Translations under genes and position numbers: made by a program
Origin: Parashewanella sp965200795
GTDB taxonomy: Bacteria > Pseudomonadota > Gammaproteobacteria > Enterobacterales > Shewanellaceae
Length of the DNA: 64,000 bases
Direction of reading: 5' to 3'
Assembly: GCA_965200795.1 (NCBI GenBank)
Contig: CBDAVB010000022.1
Coordinates: forward strand, 1 to 64,000
Shown: positions 26,000-37,200 of the stretch, piece by piece
Numbering within the stretch: the first letter of the stretch is position 1
How the letters are laid out: every line of letters begins with the position of its first letter
Notes under the pieces: generated by a model
Told to the model about the DNA's origin: nothing
The model's input: only the letters and a program-made list of their open reading frames with translations
The model's database searches: none

Positions 26000-27169
26000 T
26001 TATTTGTTAACTTTTTTTTCAGTAGCGGCTGAGCCGTATGGGGCGTCACCCACCTGAACTTTATGAACATCAGCGGCTTGCACGCTGTCTCCCGTATTGT
26101 TGCCCCAGGAATTACGCTCAAAGGTAATCGCGGCGGCGATTTCCTCATCGGTGAGCTGCTTGCCGAAAGCTTGCATGGCGGTACCCGGACGACCGAACTT
26201 CACGGTGTGGATGTGGTTCAATACAGGGCCCGTAGCGATTACGCTGCCTTTGAGCGCGGGGAACACCCCCTTCAGGCCCGTGCCATTCGGCTGATGACAT
26301 ACGGCGCAATGTGCCATGTAAACATCAGCCCCTTTCTTCATTAACTGCGCTTTAGAAAGCGTTTTAGACAATGATGCCTTTGCAGCTTGTGACGCTTGTG
26401 ACTGAGCAGCCTTCTGAGCCTTAAGCCATTCATCGAACTTATCCCCCGATACCGCTTTTACAACGATAGGCATGAATCCGTGCCCCTTTCCGCACAATTG
26501 CGCGCACTGACCGCGATAGGTTCCCTCTTTGTCAATAATGGTCCACGCTTCATTGATGAATCCGGGATTCGCGTCTTTCTGGATGGCGAACGCCGGCACC
26601 CACCAGGAGTGGATAACGTCCTCTGAAGTCACCAGGAACCGTATTTTCCTGTGTGTCGGTAACACCAGCGGCTTGTCGACTTCAAGAAGGTAATGCTTAT
26701 CTTTGGGCTTTTTATTGTTGACCTGATCCAGAGACGTCCTGAGAATACTGTAAAAGCCGAGACCTTTATTAAAATAGTCATAATGCCATTTCCATTGCGA
26801 GCCGGTAATTTTGACGGTCAAATCAGCGTTACTGGTATCATTCATCGAGATTAACGCTCTGGTTGCCGGAACCGCCATGCCGATTAAAATAAGAAAAGGA
26901 ATGACGGTCCACGCCAGCTCCACTTTCGTGCTTTCATGGAAATTCGCCGCTTTATGCCCCTTGGTCTTTCTGTGATTGAGCATCGCGTAAATCATCACCC
27001 CGAACACGCCGACGGCGATGACACAACAGATATATAAAATCGTCATGTGCAGGTGATAGATCTCATGGCTGATGCCGGTTACGCCCGGGGTCATATTCAG
27101 TCGCTGTGTGACAGCGAATACTGAGGATGAGAAAAAAACAGCTAATAACGAGTACCAGTTTTTATTCAC
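26000..27169 (-). CDS. coxB: Cytochrome c oxidase subunit II with fused cytochrome c domain
   Basis: A 389-residue subunit II (caa3-like layout). After a signal peptide and two membrane helices, the cupredoxin domain carries VIHSWWVPAFAIQKDANPG and the CuA motif CAQLCGKGHGFM near residue 230; the usual Glu between the two Cys is Gln here. A C-terminal cytochrome c domain has CAVCH in YMAHCAVCHQPNGTGLKG and a distal Met (TAMQAFGKQL). GTG 27169 is preceded by AAGGAG with good spacing, so it is the start. It is the first gene of the nine-gene oxidase operon. Confidence 0.95.
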   Translation of the reverse strand: MNKNWYSLLAVFFSSSVFAVTQRLNMTPGVTGISHEIYHLHMTILYICCVIAVGVFGVMIYAMLNHRKTKGHKAANFHESTKVELAWTVIPFLILIGMAVPATRALISMNDTSNADLTVKITGSQWKWHYDYFNKGLGFYSILRTSLDQVNNKKPKDKHYLLEVDKPLVLPTHRKIRFLVTSEDVIHSWWVPAFAIQKDANPGFINEAWTIIDKEGTYRGQCAQLCGKGHGFMPIVVKAVSGDKFDEWLKAQKAAQSQASQAAKASLSKTLSKAQLMKKGADVYMAHCAVCHQPNGTGLKGVFPALKGSVIATGPVLNHIHTVKFGRPGTAMQAFGKQLTDEEIAAAITFERNSWGNNTGDSVQAADVHKVQVGDAPYGSAATEKKVNK

Positions 27170-27626
27170 TCAAAACTCCTTCATTTGTCGGCGCAAAGAG
27201 GTTTACTGATGCAGCAAATTCAGAATGAAATCCATTAAGAACTAAAGTGAGGTTCCGCAATACTTTAGAAGTCGGTGAACAGCTGTGAGAAGACAGGCAC
27301 TGCGAGAAATTTTAACTACCTAAAAATACCCGGAGCTTTACCTCCATCAAATCAGAATCAAAAAAGCCGCTTCAAAAATAAGCAGTTTTAGTGACTTCAC
27401 GCAACTTAACGCAGAAGATTACTGGAAGTCGGGTATTTTTTCTTCAAAAAATTGCAAACATGAACAAAATTTAATTTTGTTAACTAACTTGTTGAATATA
27501 AGTTAATTATAATGGTTGCAGGGCGAGCTGATTTTTCCGGATTGTTCCGGCGGTGATAAACGGGTCATTTTATGCGTGGCGGAGCTTAAGAGACTGTCCC
27601 GGAATCACTTCCCGCTTTATTACCGC
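27170..27626. other. Upstream region of the cox operon
   Basis: About 460 bases without a supported gene. A/T-rich, with a TATAAT at 27508-27513 on the plus strand whose -35 spacing is poor, and one end of the GGGACTGTCCCGAAATAACT family at 27588-27615. The cox promoter should lie here on the minus strand but I cannot single one out. Confidence 0.4.
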
Positions 27627-27791
27627 TTAAAGTACCTGACTATAAGTTTTTCGATATTTTTAGCGTTCAGGTTAAGTGCTCCGCAAGGCGCTCTTGCGCA
27701 GTAATACCGGCGGTCTTTCAGGCAAGAGTAACGCCGAAGAGTGCTTAAGATGAGCGTCAGAAAAGTGAAAAACTTATAGTCGGGTACTTAA
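27627..27791. repeat. Complete 165-bp inverted-repeat element (MITE-like)
   Basis: The ends are TTAAGTACCTGACTATAAGT and, inverted, TTAAGTACCCGACTATAAGT; the match continues to 25 bases with one difference. The interior holds GC-rich short inverted pairs and no coding frame. A second, more diverged complete copy lies at 41335-41497, and partial ends at 6699-6757, 31060-31184, 37459-37480 and 39686-39710. Confidence 0.85.
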
Positions 27792-27904
27792 CCGAAGACG
27801 CTTTCGTGAAAGCTCACGGAGTTTTTTATAGGGTAAGACATAATGTTGGCGCGGATAACGGCTGACGATAATTAATGCTCCTTCACAATTTACACACATC
27901 CTGA

Positions 27905-29134
27905 TCAACCATAAAACCAATAACAAATAACAATGGCGCTGATGATCCCCGCCGCGTCGGATATCAGGCAGCAAGCCAATGCGTGCCTGCTGTGTTTGAT
28001 ACCTACGGCGCCCAGGTACAATGCCAGAATGTAAAATGTGGTTTCTGTACATTCATTGAACATGGCTGATAAGCGTGCCGTAAAAGAATCCACACCATAG
28101 TGCTGCATCGATTCAATCATTAAAGCACGGGCGCCCGAACCGCTGAACGGCCGCATTAAGGCGGCGGGCAAAGCATCAACAAATCTCAGATCCGTGGTAA
28201 ACAAACCCGCGAGGCTTGAAATCAGCGACACCGCGTTATCAAGCACGCCGGAACTTCTGAGCAGGGCGATGGCCGTCAGCATGGCGACTAAATAAGGGAT
28301 CAGTTTTATCGCTTGGCGGAAACCTTCTTTAGCCCCTTCGACAAAGTCATCATAGACCGGCTTTTTTCTAAAGCCCGCCATCAGTACAAAGCTGAACACC
28401 ATCAGCAGCAAAATGCCGTTACCTGTGAGCGCGGATACCGTACCGAGTTGTGACGCGGATAAGGTCAGCAGATAGGCGATCGCGCCGGTAACCGCCGCGA
28501 TTCCGGCTCCGGTGTACACGAGCGCGACTGAACTTATTAAAGGTAAACGCTGAACCGCGGCCAGGCAAAACAAGGCCGTTACCGTTGTGCAAAGCGACGC
28601 CAGCAGAATGGGGATAAAAATATCCGCGGGCGCGGGCGCTCCCATCTGTGAGCGAAACAAAAATACATTAACGGGCACGACAGACATTGCCGAACTTTTT
28701 AAAACTAAAAATACGATTTGAGCGTTGCTGGCGGTGTCTTTATCAGGATTAAGCTCCTGCAGATCTTGCATCGCTTTAATACCCATAGGAGTTGAGGCAT
28801 TATATAAACTGAGCATGTTGGCGCTGAAAGCGATGGTCACGGAGCCGAAAGCCGGGTGATTTTCGGGAATTTCAGGCATCAGCTTTGACAGCAGCGGCTG
28901 AGATATTCTGGAAAAGAACCTTACAAGCCCGGCTCTTTCTCCTACTTTCATCAGCCCCATCCAAAGGCTCATTACGCCGATTAAACCGATCGCGATTTGC
29001 GCCGACGTTTTTGCGCCGGAAAAAATACCGTCAACGGATTCCGTTAACACTTCAGGCTCACCGGCAAAGACCCTGAAGACGATAAAAATGAATGAAACTG
29101 AAAAAAATACCAACCAGACTCTGTTCAGCATAAC
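27905..29134 (-). CDS. Nucleoside-recognition (SpmA-SpmB-like) membrane protein
   Basis: A 409-residue polytopic inner-membrane protein built of two nucleoside-recognition/Gate domains, equivalent to a fusion of Bacillus SpmA and SpmB. The first half has FSGAKTSAQIAIGLIGVMSLWMG and FSANMLSLYNASTPMGIKAM; the second has IPYLVAMLTAIALLRSSGVL and PFSGSGARALMIESMQHYG with FNECTETTFYILALY. Such fusions are frequent in non-sporulating gammaproteobacteria; the transported substrate is unknown. I prefer ATG 29134 over an upstream in-frame ATG at 29209, because the added 25 codons lie in a repeated leader shared with apaH. Confidence 0.85.
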   Translation of the reverse strand, partial: VMLNRVWLVFFSVSFIFIVFRVFAGEPEVLTESVDGIFSGAKTSAQIAIGLIGVMSLWMGLMKVGERAGLVRFFSRISQPLLSKLMPEIPENHPAFGSVTIAFSANMLSLYNASTPMGIKAMQDLQELNPDKDTASNAQIVFLVLKSSAMSVVPVNVFLFRSQMGAPAPADIFIPILLASLCTTVTALFCLAAVQRLPLISSVALVYTGAGIAAVTGAIAYLLTLSASQLGTVSALTGNGILLLMVFSFVLMAGFRKKPVYDDFVEGAKEGFRQAIKLIPYLVAMLTAIALLRSSGVLDNAVSLISSLAGLFTTDLRFVDALPAALMRPFSGSGARALMIESMQHYGVDSFTARLSAMFNECTETTFYILALYLGAVGIKHSRHALACCLISDAAGIISAIVICYWFYG

Positions 29135-29149
29135 GACTGTTTCTTCATG

Positions 29150-29245
29150 TAAAAAATAATACTTAAACCTAAAAAGCAGTCGGACGCGTATAAAGTCTGA
29201 TAACTGCATCGTGTTTTAAAAAGCCGTGAGCGACGTCACTTAAGC
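29150..29245 (-). repeat. Leader/repeat shared with the apaH upstream region
   Basis: Over about 85 bases this resembles 40563-40650 in the same orientation relative to the downstream gene (shared blocks AAACCTAAAAA, GCAG-CGG-CGCGTA, CTGATAAC-GCAT). It may be another mini-element or a common 5' leader. Confidence 0.55.
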
Positions 29246-29733
29246 GCCGGCAACCGCTCTTTCCAAGTTTAAATATAGTCAGAGTCGGCTGATAAACAAA
29301 GGTAACGTCAGATATTTCCGTTTAACCGTGTCATTGGTCATACTCCTTATAAACTAATTTCTATGCTGTTGACGCCACGACAAATTCTTAGTTATTCCTC
29401 AGTGAATAAAAAGATGAATATTCAGTGATACGGATGAATATTAAAACATGAAATCATATCTTATGGTGATAGGTTATTTTATTCCGCGCGAAAACCGAAC
29501 GAGAATAACGGCGATAAAAAATTGTACGACGTTACTCGCCTTACATAAATTTAAATACCTTAATTCAGTTAAACCTTTTCGAATTCTCAGGATCTTTCAG
29601 CTGAAGGATCATTCAACTGAAATAGTTTTCCAGCGGACAAACCGGACTTTTAAAGCCTGAACAGCAAGTTAAACTGACTTTTCGCCGCTTGAAAGTGAAA
29701 AATATTAAACAAAACGGTTACATGGTGAAACAT
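29246..29733. other. Intergenic region, no gene supported
   Basis: About 490 bases between divergent genes. A 70-codon plus-strand frame at 29448-29660 has basic, repetitive composition and no recognisable features; I do not call it. The promoter of the 29734 gene must lie here. Confidence 0.4.
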
Positions 29734-30831
29734 ATGAAAATTAACATCTTACCTTTATTACTGTTATTAGGCTCTCACGGTGCGCATGCGACACCGGAGC
29801 TGAATTCCGGGAATAACTTTATTACGGATAAACTCGCCTGTCCCGCGGCGACGTTTTACAATAACACTGATGTGACGAATTATTTTAAACAATGGCCGGA
29901 CTGCGAACACGCTGACGAGGCGTTCGTTTTTAAACACGCGGATAACATCGATTTCTCGGCATTTAATAACATCACCAGCGTCAAGCGGTTAAGTTTCTAC
30001 GATACCGATTTTAAACAGGTCAGTCATCTTTTCCCTGAACTGTCTGTTGCCGGCTCAGTGGTAATTCAGCATTCAACAAATCTGTCACGCCTTGCTTTTC
30101 CGGATTTATCCGTTGCTGATTCGGTGGCGATAAAAAACTCAACTGACTTGTCGAGTCAGCCTTTTCCCGCTCTTAAGGCCGCGCGCCAACTCATCATTAT
30201 TGATTCAACGAACTTAACGAACCTCACTTTTCCGGGACTGGCCGTAACGGGTTTACTTAAACTCTCGAACACTAATCAAGCTTATAGTCTGGAGAACGCG
30301 TTCCCTAAGCTGGTCACAATTGACACATTACAGCTGCTTTGGAACGACCAGTTGAAAAGTGTCAGATTTCCAGAACTCGAAACCTTAAAAAAACTTGATG
30401 TTGAGTTTAATAAGCGGCTGCGGGATATATCAATGCCTAAACTGCGCAATTCGCAAGTAAGGCAGCTGACTCTGGCGGAAAATAATCCGGATTTTGAGCA
30501 GATGGGCGGAAAAAAAGGCGGACTGAAGAATATCAAACACATAACAGACCGGCTCACGTTAATCAGTCATAAATTCTTTCTGTTAAACTATCCGGCGAAT
30601 ATTAAAGCCTTGCATTTCCACAGCCATTTTAATGATCATGAAATCATGCCGGCGATTGATCAGGTATTCAGACTCAATCCGTTTTATCGCGGGCAGGAAA
30701 AGGCTAAAGTCATATTCGATAAAAATGAATGTGATGACTTCCCGAACATCGACACGTCTGAAGTCGGATTTGATATTTACGCGGGGTATGACATGGCCGC
30801 GCGCCGGCCCGGAAAGTGCGGTAACAGTTAA
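29734..30831 (+). CDS. Secreted leucine-rich / receptor-L-like solenoid protein
   Basis: A 365-residue protein with a Sec signal peptide (MKINILPLLLLLGSHGAHA). I chose ATG 29734, preceded by GGTGA; a longer frame from 29689 would put basic residues before the signal. Residues ~50-270 contain repeats of about 24-25 residues of the type FPxLxVAxSVxIxxSTNLxx (FPDLSVADSVAIKNSTDLSS, FPALKAARQLIIIDSTNLTN, FPGLAVTGLLKLSN, FPKLVTIDTLQLLWNDQLKS, FPELETLKKLDVEFNKRLRD). This spacing resembles the receptor-L domain / Ecm33-type beta-solenoid more than bacterial LRRs. Several Cys (51, 72 region, end) suggest disulfides in an exported protein. Surface adhesion or host contact is inference. The next gene downstream is the 2052-aa protein after a repeat element. 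Confidence 0.75.
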   Translation: MKINILPLLLLLGSHGAHATPELNSGNNFITDKLACPAATFYNNTDVTNYFKQWPDCEHADEAFVFKHADNIDFSAFNNITSVKRLSFYDTDFKQVSHLFPELSVAGSVVIQHSTNLSRLAFPDLSVADSVAIKNSTDLSSQPFPALKAARQLIIIDSTNLTNLTFPGLAVTGLLKLSNTNQAYSLENAFPKLVTIDTLQLLWNDQLKSVRFPELETLKKLDVEFNKRLRDISMPKLRNSQVRQLTLAENNPDFEQMGGKKGGLKNIKHITDRLTLISHKFFLLNYPANIKALHFHSHFNDHEIMPAIDQVFRLNPFYRGQEKAKVIFDKNECDDFPNIDTSEVGFDIYAGYDMAARRPGKCGNS

Positions 30832-31268
30832 ACTCAGCTTAAAATTTGACACAAAGAATCTCAGTGTCAGCTCTTTTAAACCTCCGGGATTTAACTTCCC
30901 GCGGCTTGCTGCGGTGCGGTTTATCGGCGTTACTCGGCACATTTCGCGCAATCCCGGGCTTATAATAAAATTCCTGACTCTTTGTTACAGGTGCGGGGAG
31001 CACAGCCGTGGCTGTGTAACCGAAGACGCAACACAATAATGCGGTAAAAACGGGGATCAAAAAATGTCAGAAAACTTATGGTCAGCTACTTCCGCGGGAA
31101 TGCGGCAGTTTTTCAAGTAAGAGTAATCCCGCGGAGCGCTTAAGACGGGGATCAGAAAAGTGAATAAATTCTGTTCGGGTACTTATTTTTGTCTCAAAAT
31201 AAGCAAACGATGACGCCGCGCGAATCGCCCCTGAGTGATACAGCTTCAAATTTGGGTAGTAAGTGATA
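30832..31268. repeat. Intergenic region with tandem ends of the TTAAGTACC element
   Basis: Two right-hand ends lie in tandem: GGGGATCAAAAAATGTCAGA...GTCAGCTACTT (31052-31090) and GGGGATCAGAAAAGTGAATA...GTTCGGGTACTTA (31147-31184), separated by CGCGGGAATGCGG/ GTAATCCCGCG-type inverted sequence. The rest shows no gene. Confidence 0.6.
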
Positions 31269-34200
31269 ATGGCAGCAGCTTCTGAACGCTCAACACCGGT
31301 AACGGAAAAGCTACCGGACGATAAATTTGTCAGGCAAGATAAAACGCCGCCGGACAGTCGGCTCGATGTCAAAGGCGCGGCTTATCTGGCTGTAAACGCA
31401 CCGTCGCCCGCGATCACGACATTCCATACTGACAGTCAGGCTCCGGTGTCAAATGCTTATGACGCGATTGAGACAGAGACTCAAAAGAAAACATTCAAAA
31501 AAGAAAAGAGCAGCCGGCACAAAGCGGAACAGGCCGGTGCGGGTCATCCGTCCGCGTCAGCGCAAGGTGACGCGAAAAAGCCTGAAAATGCTCAATTTGA
31601 GCTGTCTGAAAAACTTCACTGTTCAGAGATCAGCAGTGACTATCTCTGCCCGGCGACAAACAGAAATGAATATATCGGCTTGCACCTTTTTATCACTGAC
31701 AACGTCAGTAAAAGCAATCTCAGTAAAAATAAAGTTACAGAACTTGAACTATTCGGTCTTCGCCGCGCCGCTGACGCCGGTTGTGCCTTTGCGCAGATTC
31801 AGTTAATAAAAAGATTGCTTTACAGTGATGACAGGGTTTATTTACCGTTTGAGGCTGAATACTGGCTGCTAAAACTTTCGGAGTCTGATAATGCTATTTT
31901 ACTTGATTCAAAGTCAGAGAAGGAGTCAGAGAAAAACGCGGCAATCAGAAGCATTACCAATCTCATCATTAAAAATAAAACTGACCCTGTAAACGCTGAG
32001 AAGTTCAGAGCGCAAGTCTGTAAAACATTATCCTTATCAACAGAAATCGCAATACAAGCCTGCGGCCCTATGCTATATTTATCAGGGATATTCGGGAGAG
32101 TGTCACCAGCGGCGGCACAGACATATATAGAGGAAAACAATCCGCCGGCACACAAACACAGTAATCAAGACGCGAATAAAAAATGGCAGTACTGGCAGAT
32201 TAATGTATCGATAAAACAAAGAGATGAGAAAAAATGTAAGCTTGTGCTTAATTCTCTTTGCGATAATGGTTTTTTAGCCGCGATACATCTGCAGAGTGAA
32301 TTATATCGCTGGACCGTAAATACCCGGCAATGCTATGACTTGTTATTCAAAGTGACGACTAAATATTCCGATTTAATCAGACTATCCCCTCATAGCTGCT
32401 ATTCTCTGTATCAGTGCTTTATAAAAACCCGGAGGAAAGCGGCCTCAAGTAGTGAAAAACCGTTAATCAGCAAATTAAATGAAAGAATAAACGCGCTTGA
32501 GAACAAGGCGGAAGCGTTAAAAGTTATCGCCTTAAACAACGGTTACGAGCCGGCGGTATTCGCGACACTGGCAAAGCTGTATCTTACTCATTGCTCTCCG
32601 GAGAAGTGTCTGGATACAGGTATAAAAGGGCCTATAACACTCCCCGCTGAATTTACAGAGTTACTTGATAAAAACCGATTCACAAACAACGCGACCATCG
32701 CCGTTTTAACTCATGCGAGTCAATGCCTTTCTCACAAGGAAACCGATAACTTTCTCTTAGACCGCTTTATAGATGAGCAGCCGCTTAAAACCGCGTTAAT
32801 CATGTTATTTACAGGGTACTATACTTACTTCAATAATAACGTGAAATTAACTGAACTGGTTGTACGTCATTCTGAGCTTGATGAACATGAATTCAGAATG
32901 TTTGTAGAATTAGAAGAATCCTCGCGTATTATAGAAAAATTCGAGCGTCAGAAAACGTTCATTTATGACCCGGATCCGTTAAAGGTATTCAAGCTGCTGA
33001 CCCTGTTAAGGGTCCAAAGAGAAATTCACTTATGCCGGGAACGCAAACTCATTTACAGAGGAATACACGTACATGATTTAAAAAACTACATCCGTCATTT
33101 ACATCTGACTCAATCGCCCGAATTAACCGCGGTACTTATTTCTGAAGCCGCGACTCGGCTTAATCTGGAGTTTTCACAAGGGCGGTGTTTTCTGTTCACC
33201 ACAGCTGAAGAACTGAATCAGACCCGGTATTATATTCGCAGAAGAAACCTTCCCGCTGAATATATTAAACTGGAAAATGTGGAGACAGACTGTTATTTAC
33301 CTGAGATGGCCTCGCTAAGCTATGCCCAGTTAACCGGCTTATTTCAGTCCGCGGCACAAATAAAAGATGTTGAATTTAACACCAAACTCCTCAGGACTTG
33401 CAAATCCTTTGTTCAGAACTCCTGGTGTCATCTTTCTGAAGAAAGGTTGTTACAGTTACTGACAAGCTACTCATATAATTGTAAGAAAACACAGGATCTG
33501 GCAGATGTCATCTGCTTAAAAGCATCAGAAAAAATTATACGTCTTACCCGGATCATAGCCCAAAACACCTCAACTGAAACTACTAATGAGCTTCATCCTG
33601 ATAATGAGCGAAAAGCGTGCTCTGAAAGCGGGCCGGAAGAAACCATACCGGCTCATCTGCGATTTGTCCTTAACGACTCGCACGAATTATTTTTTGTCGA
33701 GGATATGTACGAACAATTGATCGCCGAAGAAAAATCAAGTCAAAAAAAAGTAAGATTAATTAATGAGGTGATAAACAGAAAACGCTACTGCCCGGTATCA
33801 CTTCTCAGGTATATCGATACATCAGACGTTCGCCAGTGCCTGGCGGTGAATCAGCTTGCCATAATAAGCAGTATTATCCATAAGTTAACAATAAAGGTCT
33901 ACGGCACCAGAGACGCCATTATAAAAGGCTTATGCAGCTCGGATAAAATCATCATGGCGCTGATGCTCGATGTCCTTAATACGTATTCATTGAGCAATAT
34001 GGCTTTTCATCGTACTGTTGAAAATTTGCTCTGTGACACTCTGAAAAGCCGGCCTGAAATATTGCTGGATGTGCCTTGTCAAAAATTAGAAATATTGGGT
34101 GAAAGTAAGCTTCAGGAATACTTTAAATACAGTTATATGAAAAACAGCGTGAAACTGTTAATGCTGCTACAGGAAAAATTCAGCCCGAGACAAATTCTGT

Positions 34201-37200
34201 CGTGGCTGGAGGATAACAACAAAAAACTAACCCGAATGGATTATGAGGAATTTTACGAGCTGACAAATAATGCTAATGAAAAAGATAAATATTTTAAAGA
34301 GTTGATATACTTTTTCCTTACTGATACCGAAACAGCTCAGTATTGCATAAAAGAACCTAACACAAGTTCAGTTGACGAATTAGCCAGAATGATTTGGTTC
34401 GGATATGAGGCGAAAATCATTGACATCAAAACAGCGGAAAAATGTTTAGCTCACATACCGGAAAATAACGGCTATTACCTGTTAACGTCGATACTTCTCG
34501 GTTTAACCTTGACTACGGGAAAAGCAGAGCTTACTGATTTAATAAGCGGATTAGATAAGGAAAATAAACTGATTTTCCTTCCCGCATTAGGACTTAAGCT
34601 TTTCTCATTGAATCGATTAGATTTAGCGGAGATCTGCTGGAGCGGTTCAAGTCAGGCTTTTCACCTCTCTTTAATGAAGCTGAACCACGGGATAATGAGC
34701 GGTTCCGAATCTGAGAACACCATAGCTGAAGTGTTTTTTTCGGCCGCGGCCGAGGGAAATGTTCAGGCTCAGTGCCGGATTTTAGACTGGCACCTGATGT
34801 CTAGAAAATTAGACTCTTTGACCTTAAAACGCTGCTGCCGGTATATATTGACACCTCAGTTCAACCATACCATGGAAAGGGAGCTTTATCAGGGGTTACT
34901 GAGAGCGGGGTACTGCGATAAGGATGTATCCAAAACCGGAGACAACCGGGAAACGAACGACATATTCCGCGATGAAACGCAAGCCCGCAGACATTTACAC
35001 AATGCGTTAAATCATCAAAGCCCGATTCCGGTTTTCAGACTTCTGATACTAAATATTAAAGGTATTATTGACGTAACAGCCATAGCAAATATCATGTCCT
35101 TAACAAGCTTAAATGATTTAAGCTTGCTTAAATTTTTTATAGGTAAATACAAGCAAGCCACACAAGATGAGATAGCGGAAATAATACTGTCAGCCAGCCC
35201 TAACGACTTAAAGGTAATAAACCGAAAGCTGGATAAATACCTCAGCAGGCATGACTGCATGCTTATCCCTGAATTCAGGGAACGACTGACGACAGAGGTC
35301 ACAAGGCGTGACGAGACACTTAATCAGAAACAATCATCGCCGCGAGGCGCGTTAACCATTCTTGCGGATATCGCGCCACCGGTATTTAAAAATGATGCTC
35401 CTGAAATTTCGCGCAATCCGGATTCGTCAGACGCAAAGCACAGTGCCCCTGAAAGTCAGACGCGGTCCCGTTCAGTCAAATCATCATCAGACGAGCTGAT
35501 TAACACCCGGCAAAACAGAATTAAAAAGAACGATAACGCGCGGACTGATACAAAGTCTGCGTCACATGTGACAGCAAACCGTCAGCAACCGGCCGGGGAG
35601 CGGTCCCCGGACGGCAGGAGGAATGAACTTTGCCGGTTAAAGGCGTCATTAATCAGCGTGTTAAAACAACCCTCCGTAAACCTTGGTGACTTACTCATTG
35701 TGATTGAACAAATTAAAACGCTAAATAGCAACCTGAGCTGTATTCCGCCTCAGCTCATTTGCGTGCTGATTAAAGTTATTCCGGTTGAAACAAACACATC
35801 TTTACTCTCAGAATTATTCAGTCTGGTAACGCCGGACTCGGAAAAGGTAACGTTAATTGAACACCTGTTTTCTCATACGAACAAAAACGACAAGCGACAC
35901 TTTTATCTGTATCGGAGCTTTTTAGTGCAGGTGCTTCCTGACTCATTTAAGCCCCAGACCAGGCACTTAAACATCATTGTGAACATTTTGAAATCTTATC
36001 AGGCGCGGTCTCAGGCTCTGCCGCAAAAGATCACGCTGATAACGCTCAAATTAAGAAAAAAAAATCTTGCCGACGTCCTCTGGCGGCTGGGCGGCAAAAC
36101 CGAGCTTTTTGAGCACCTTTACGCTCAGTGTCTGAACCGGCTGTCACGATCCGCGGCGCCGTTAACTGATAATGAGTCTGAGGTGGTCGTCCGCTACTTT
36201 GAGGCGGACTCAACACCGTTCAATGATAAAGTCACGTGCCTGCGGTTAATGCTGAGACACTTTCCTGAGCGTTCCAGGGCTATTTTCAACACCTGCTCAA
36301 ATAAGCATGAGCTCTTCGGTAAATTAACGACAGACGCAAAACTCATACTGCTGAGCGATGAAACCTTTAAACAGGATTTCATCAGACACATGCCGCTTAC
36401 CGGCAATACCTTAGCTAAAATCGAAAACAGATACAGAAATTTCGTTATAAAAAAGACTGAGGTTTTAACGCAAGCGAAGGAATTGCTCTCAAAGCCTGAA
36501 AACGAGCTGACCCAGACCAGGTTGTTCCATTGCTACCTGGACTTAGAGGCCACCAGACACCATGAGCTGAAAAGTAAAATCGCGTTAAAGCTGACTGAGC
36601 TCGCGAAGTCATGGCTTGCGAAACCCGTTAACAGCGCTAATGATCTGAATGAACTGTTTATCGCCGCGGATGTCATTCATCAACTCGGATTACCCGACGC
36701 CGGACAGTTACAAACCTCAAGTTTAGTTCAGTCCGTCCGGCATAATCTCACCGATACCGATGAACAAGGCCTGCTGCGATGTCCCGAGCAGTGTATAGAA
36801 TTATTAAGGCAATATAAACAGCTCAACGGCGGCTTAGACGGGCTTCCCGGGGACATTGTCCGGGATTTAAAGAGATTTTTTATGGCCTTCGAACTCGCGG
36901 GTTTAGACTCACCGGACTTAATTCCCGGCTTTTTACATCGTACGCTTATGACACTGATGTCTGACAAAAAAATCCGCAGTGACGCTTTTAAGAGACAAAG
37001 GAGTAATTTGATGGAACGTTTATCAGATCCGTCACAGCTGACTCAAGCGCGGGCGCCTGTCATCGTGACGATATTAAGCTCTTATCAGTCGCAGAAACTC
37101 GCGCCGCCGAAGGAATTTGAAGACGTATTACTGAAAGCCGGGCTTAATATTTTAGTTGAAGTCCTTAATCAGCTGAGCGATGACATCGCGCCATTCGAAC

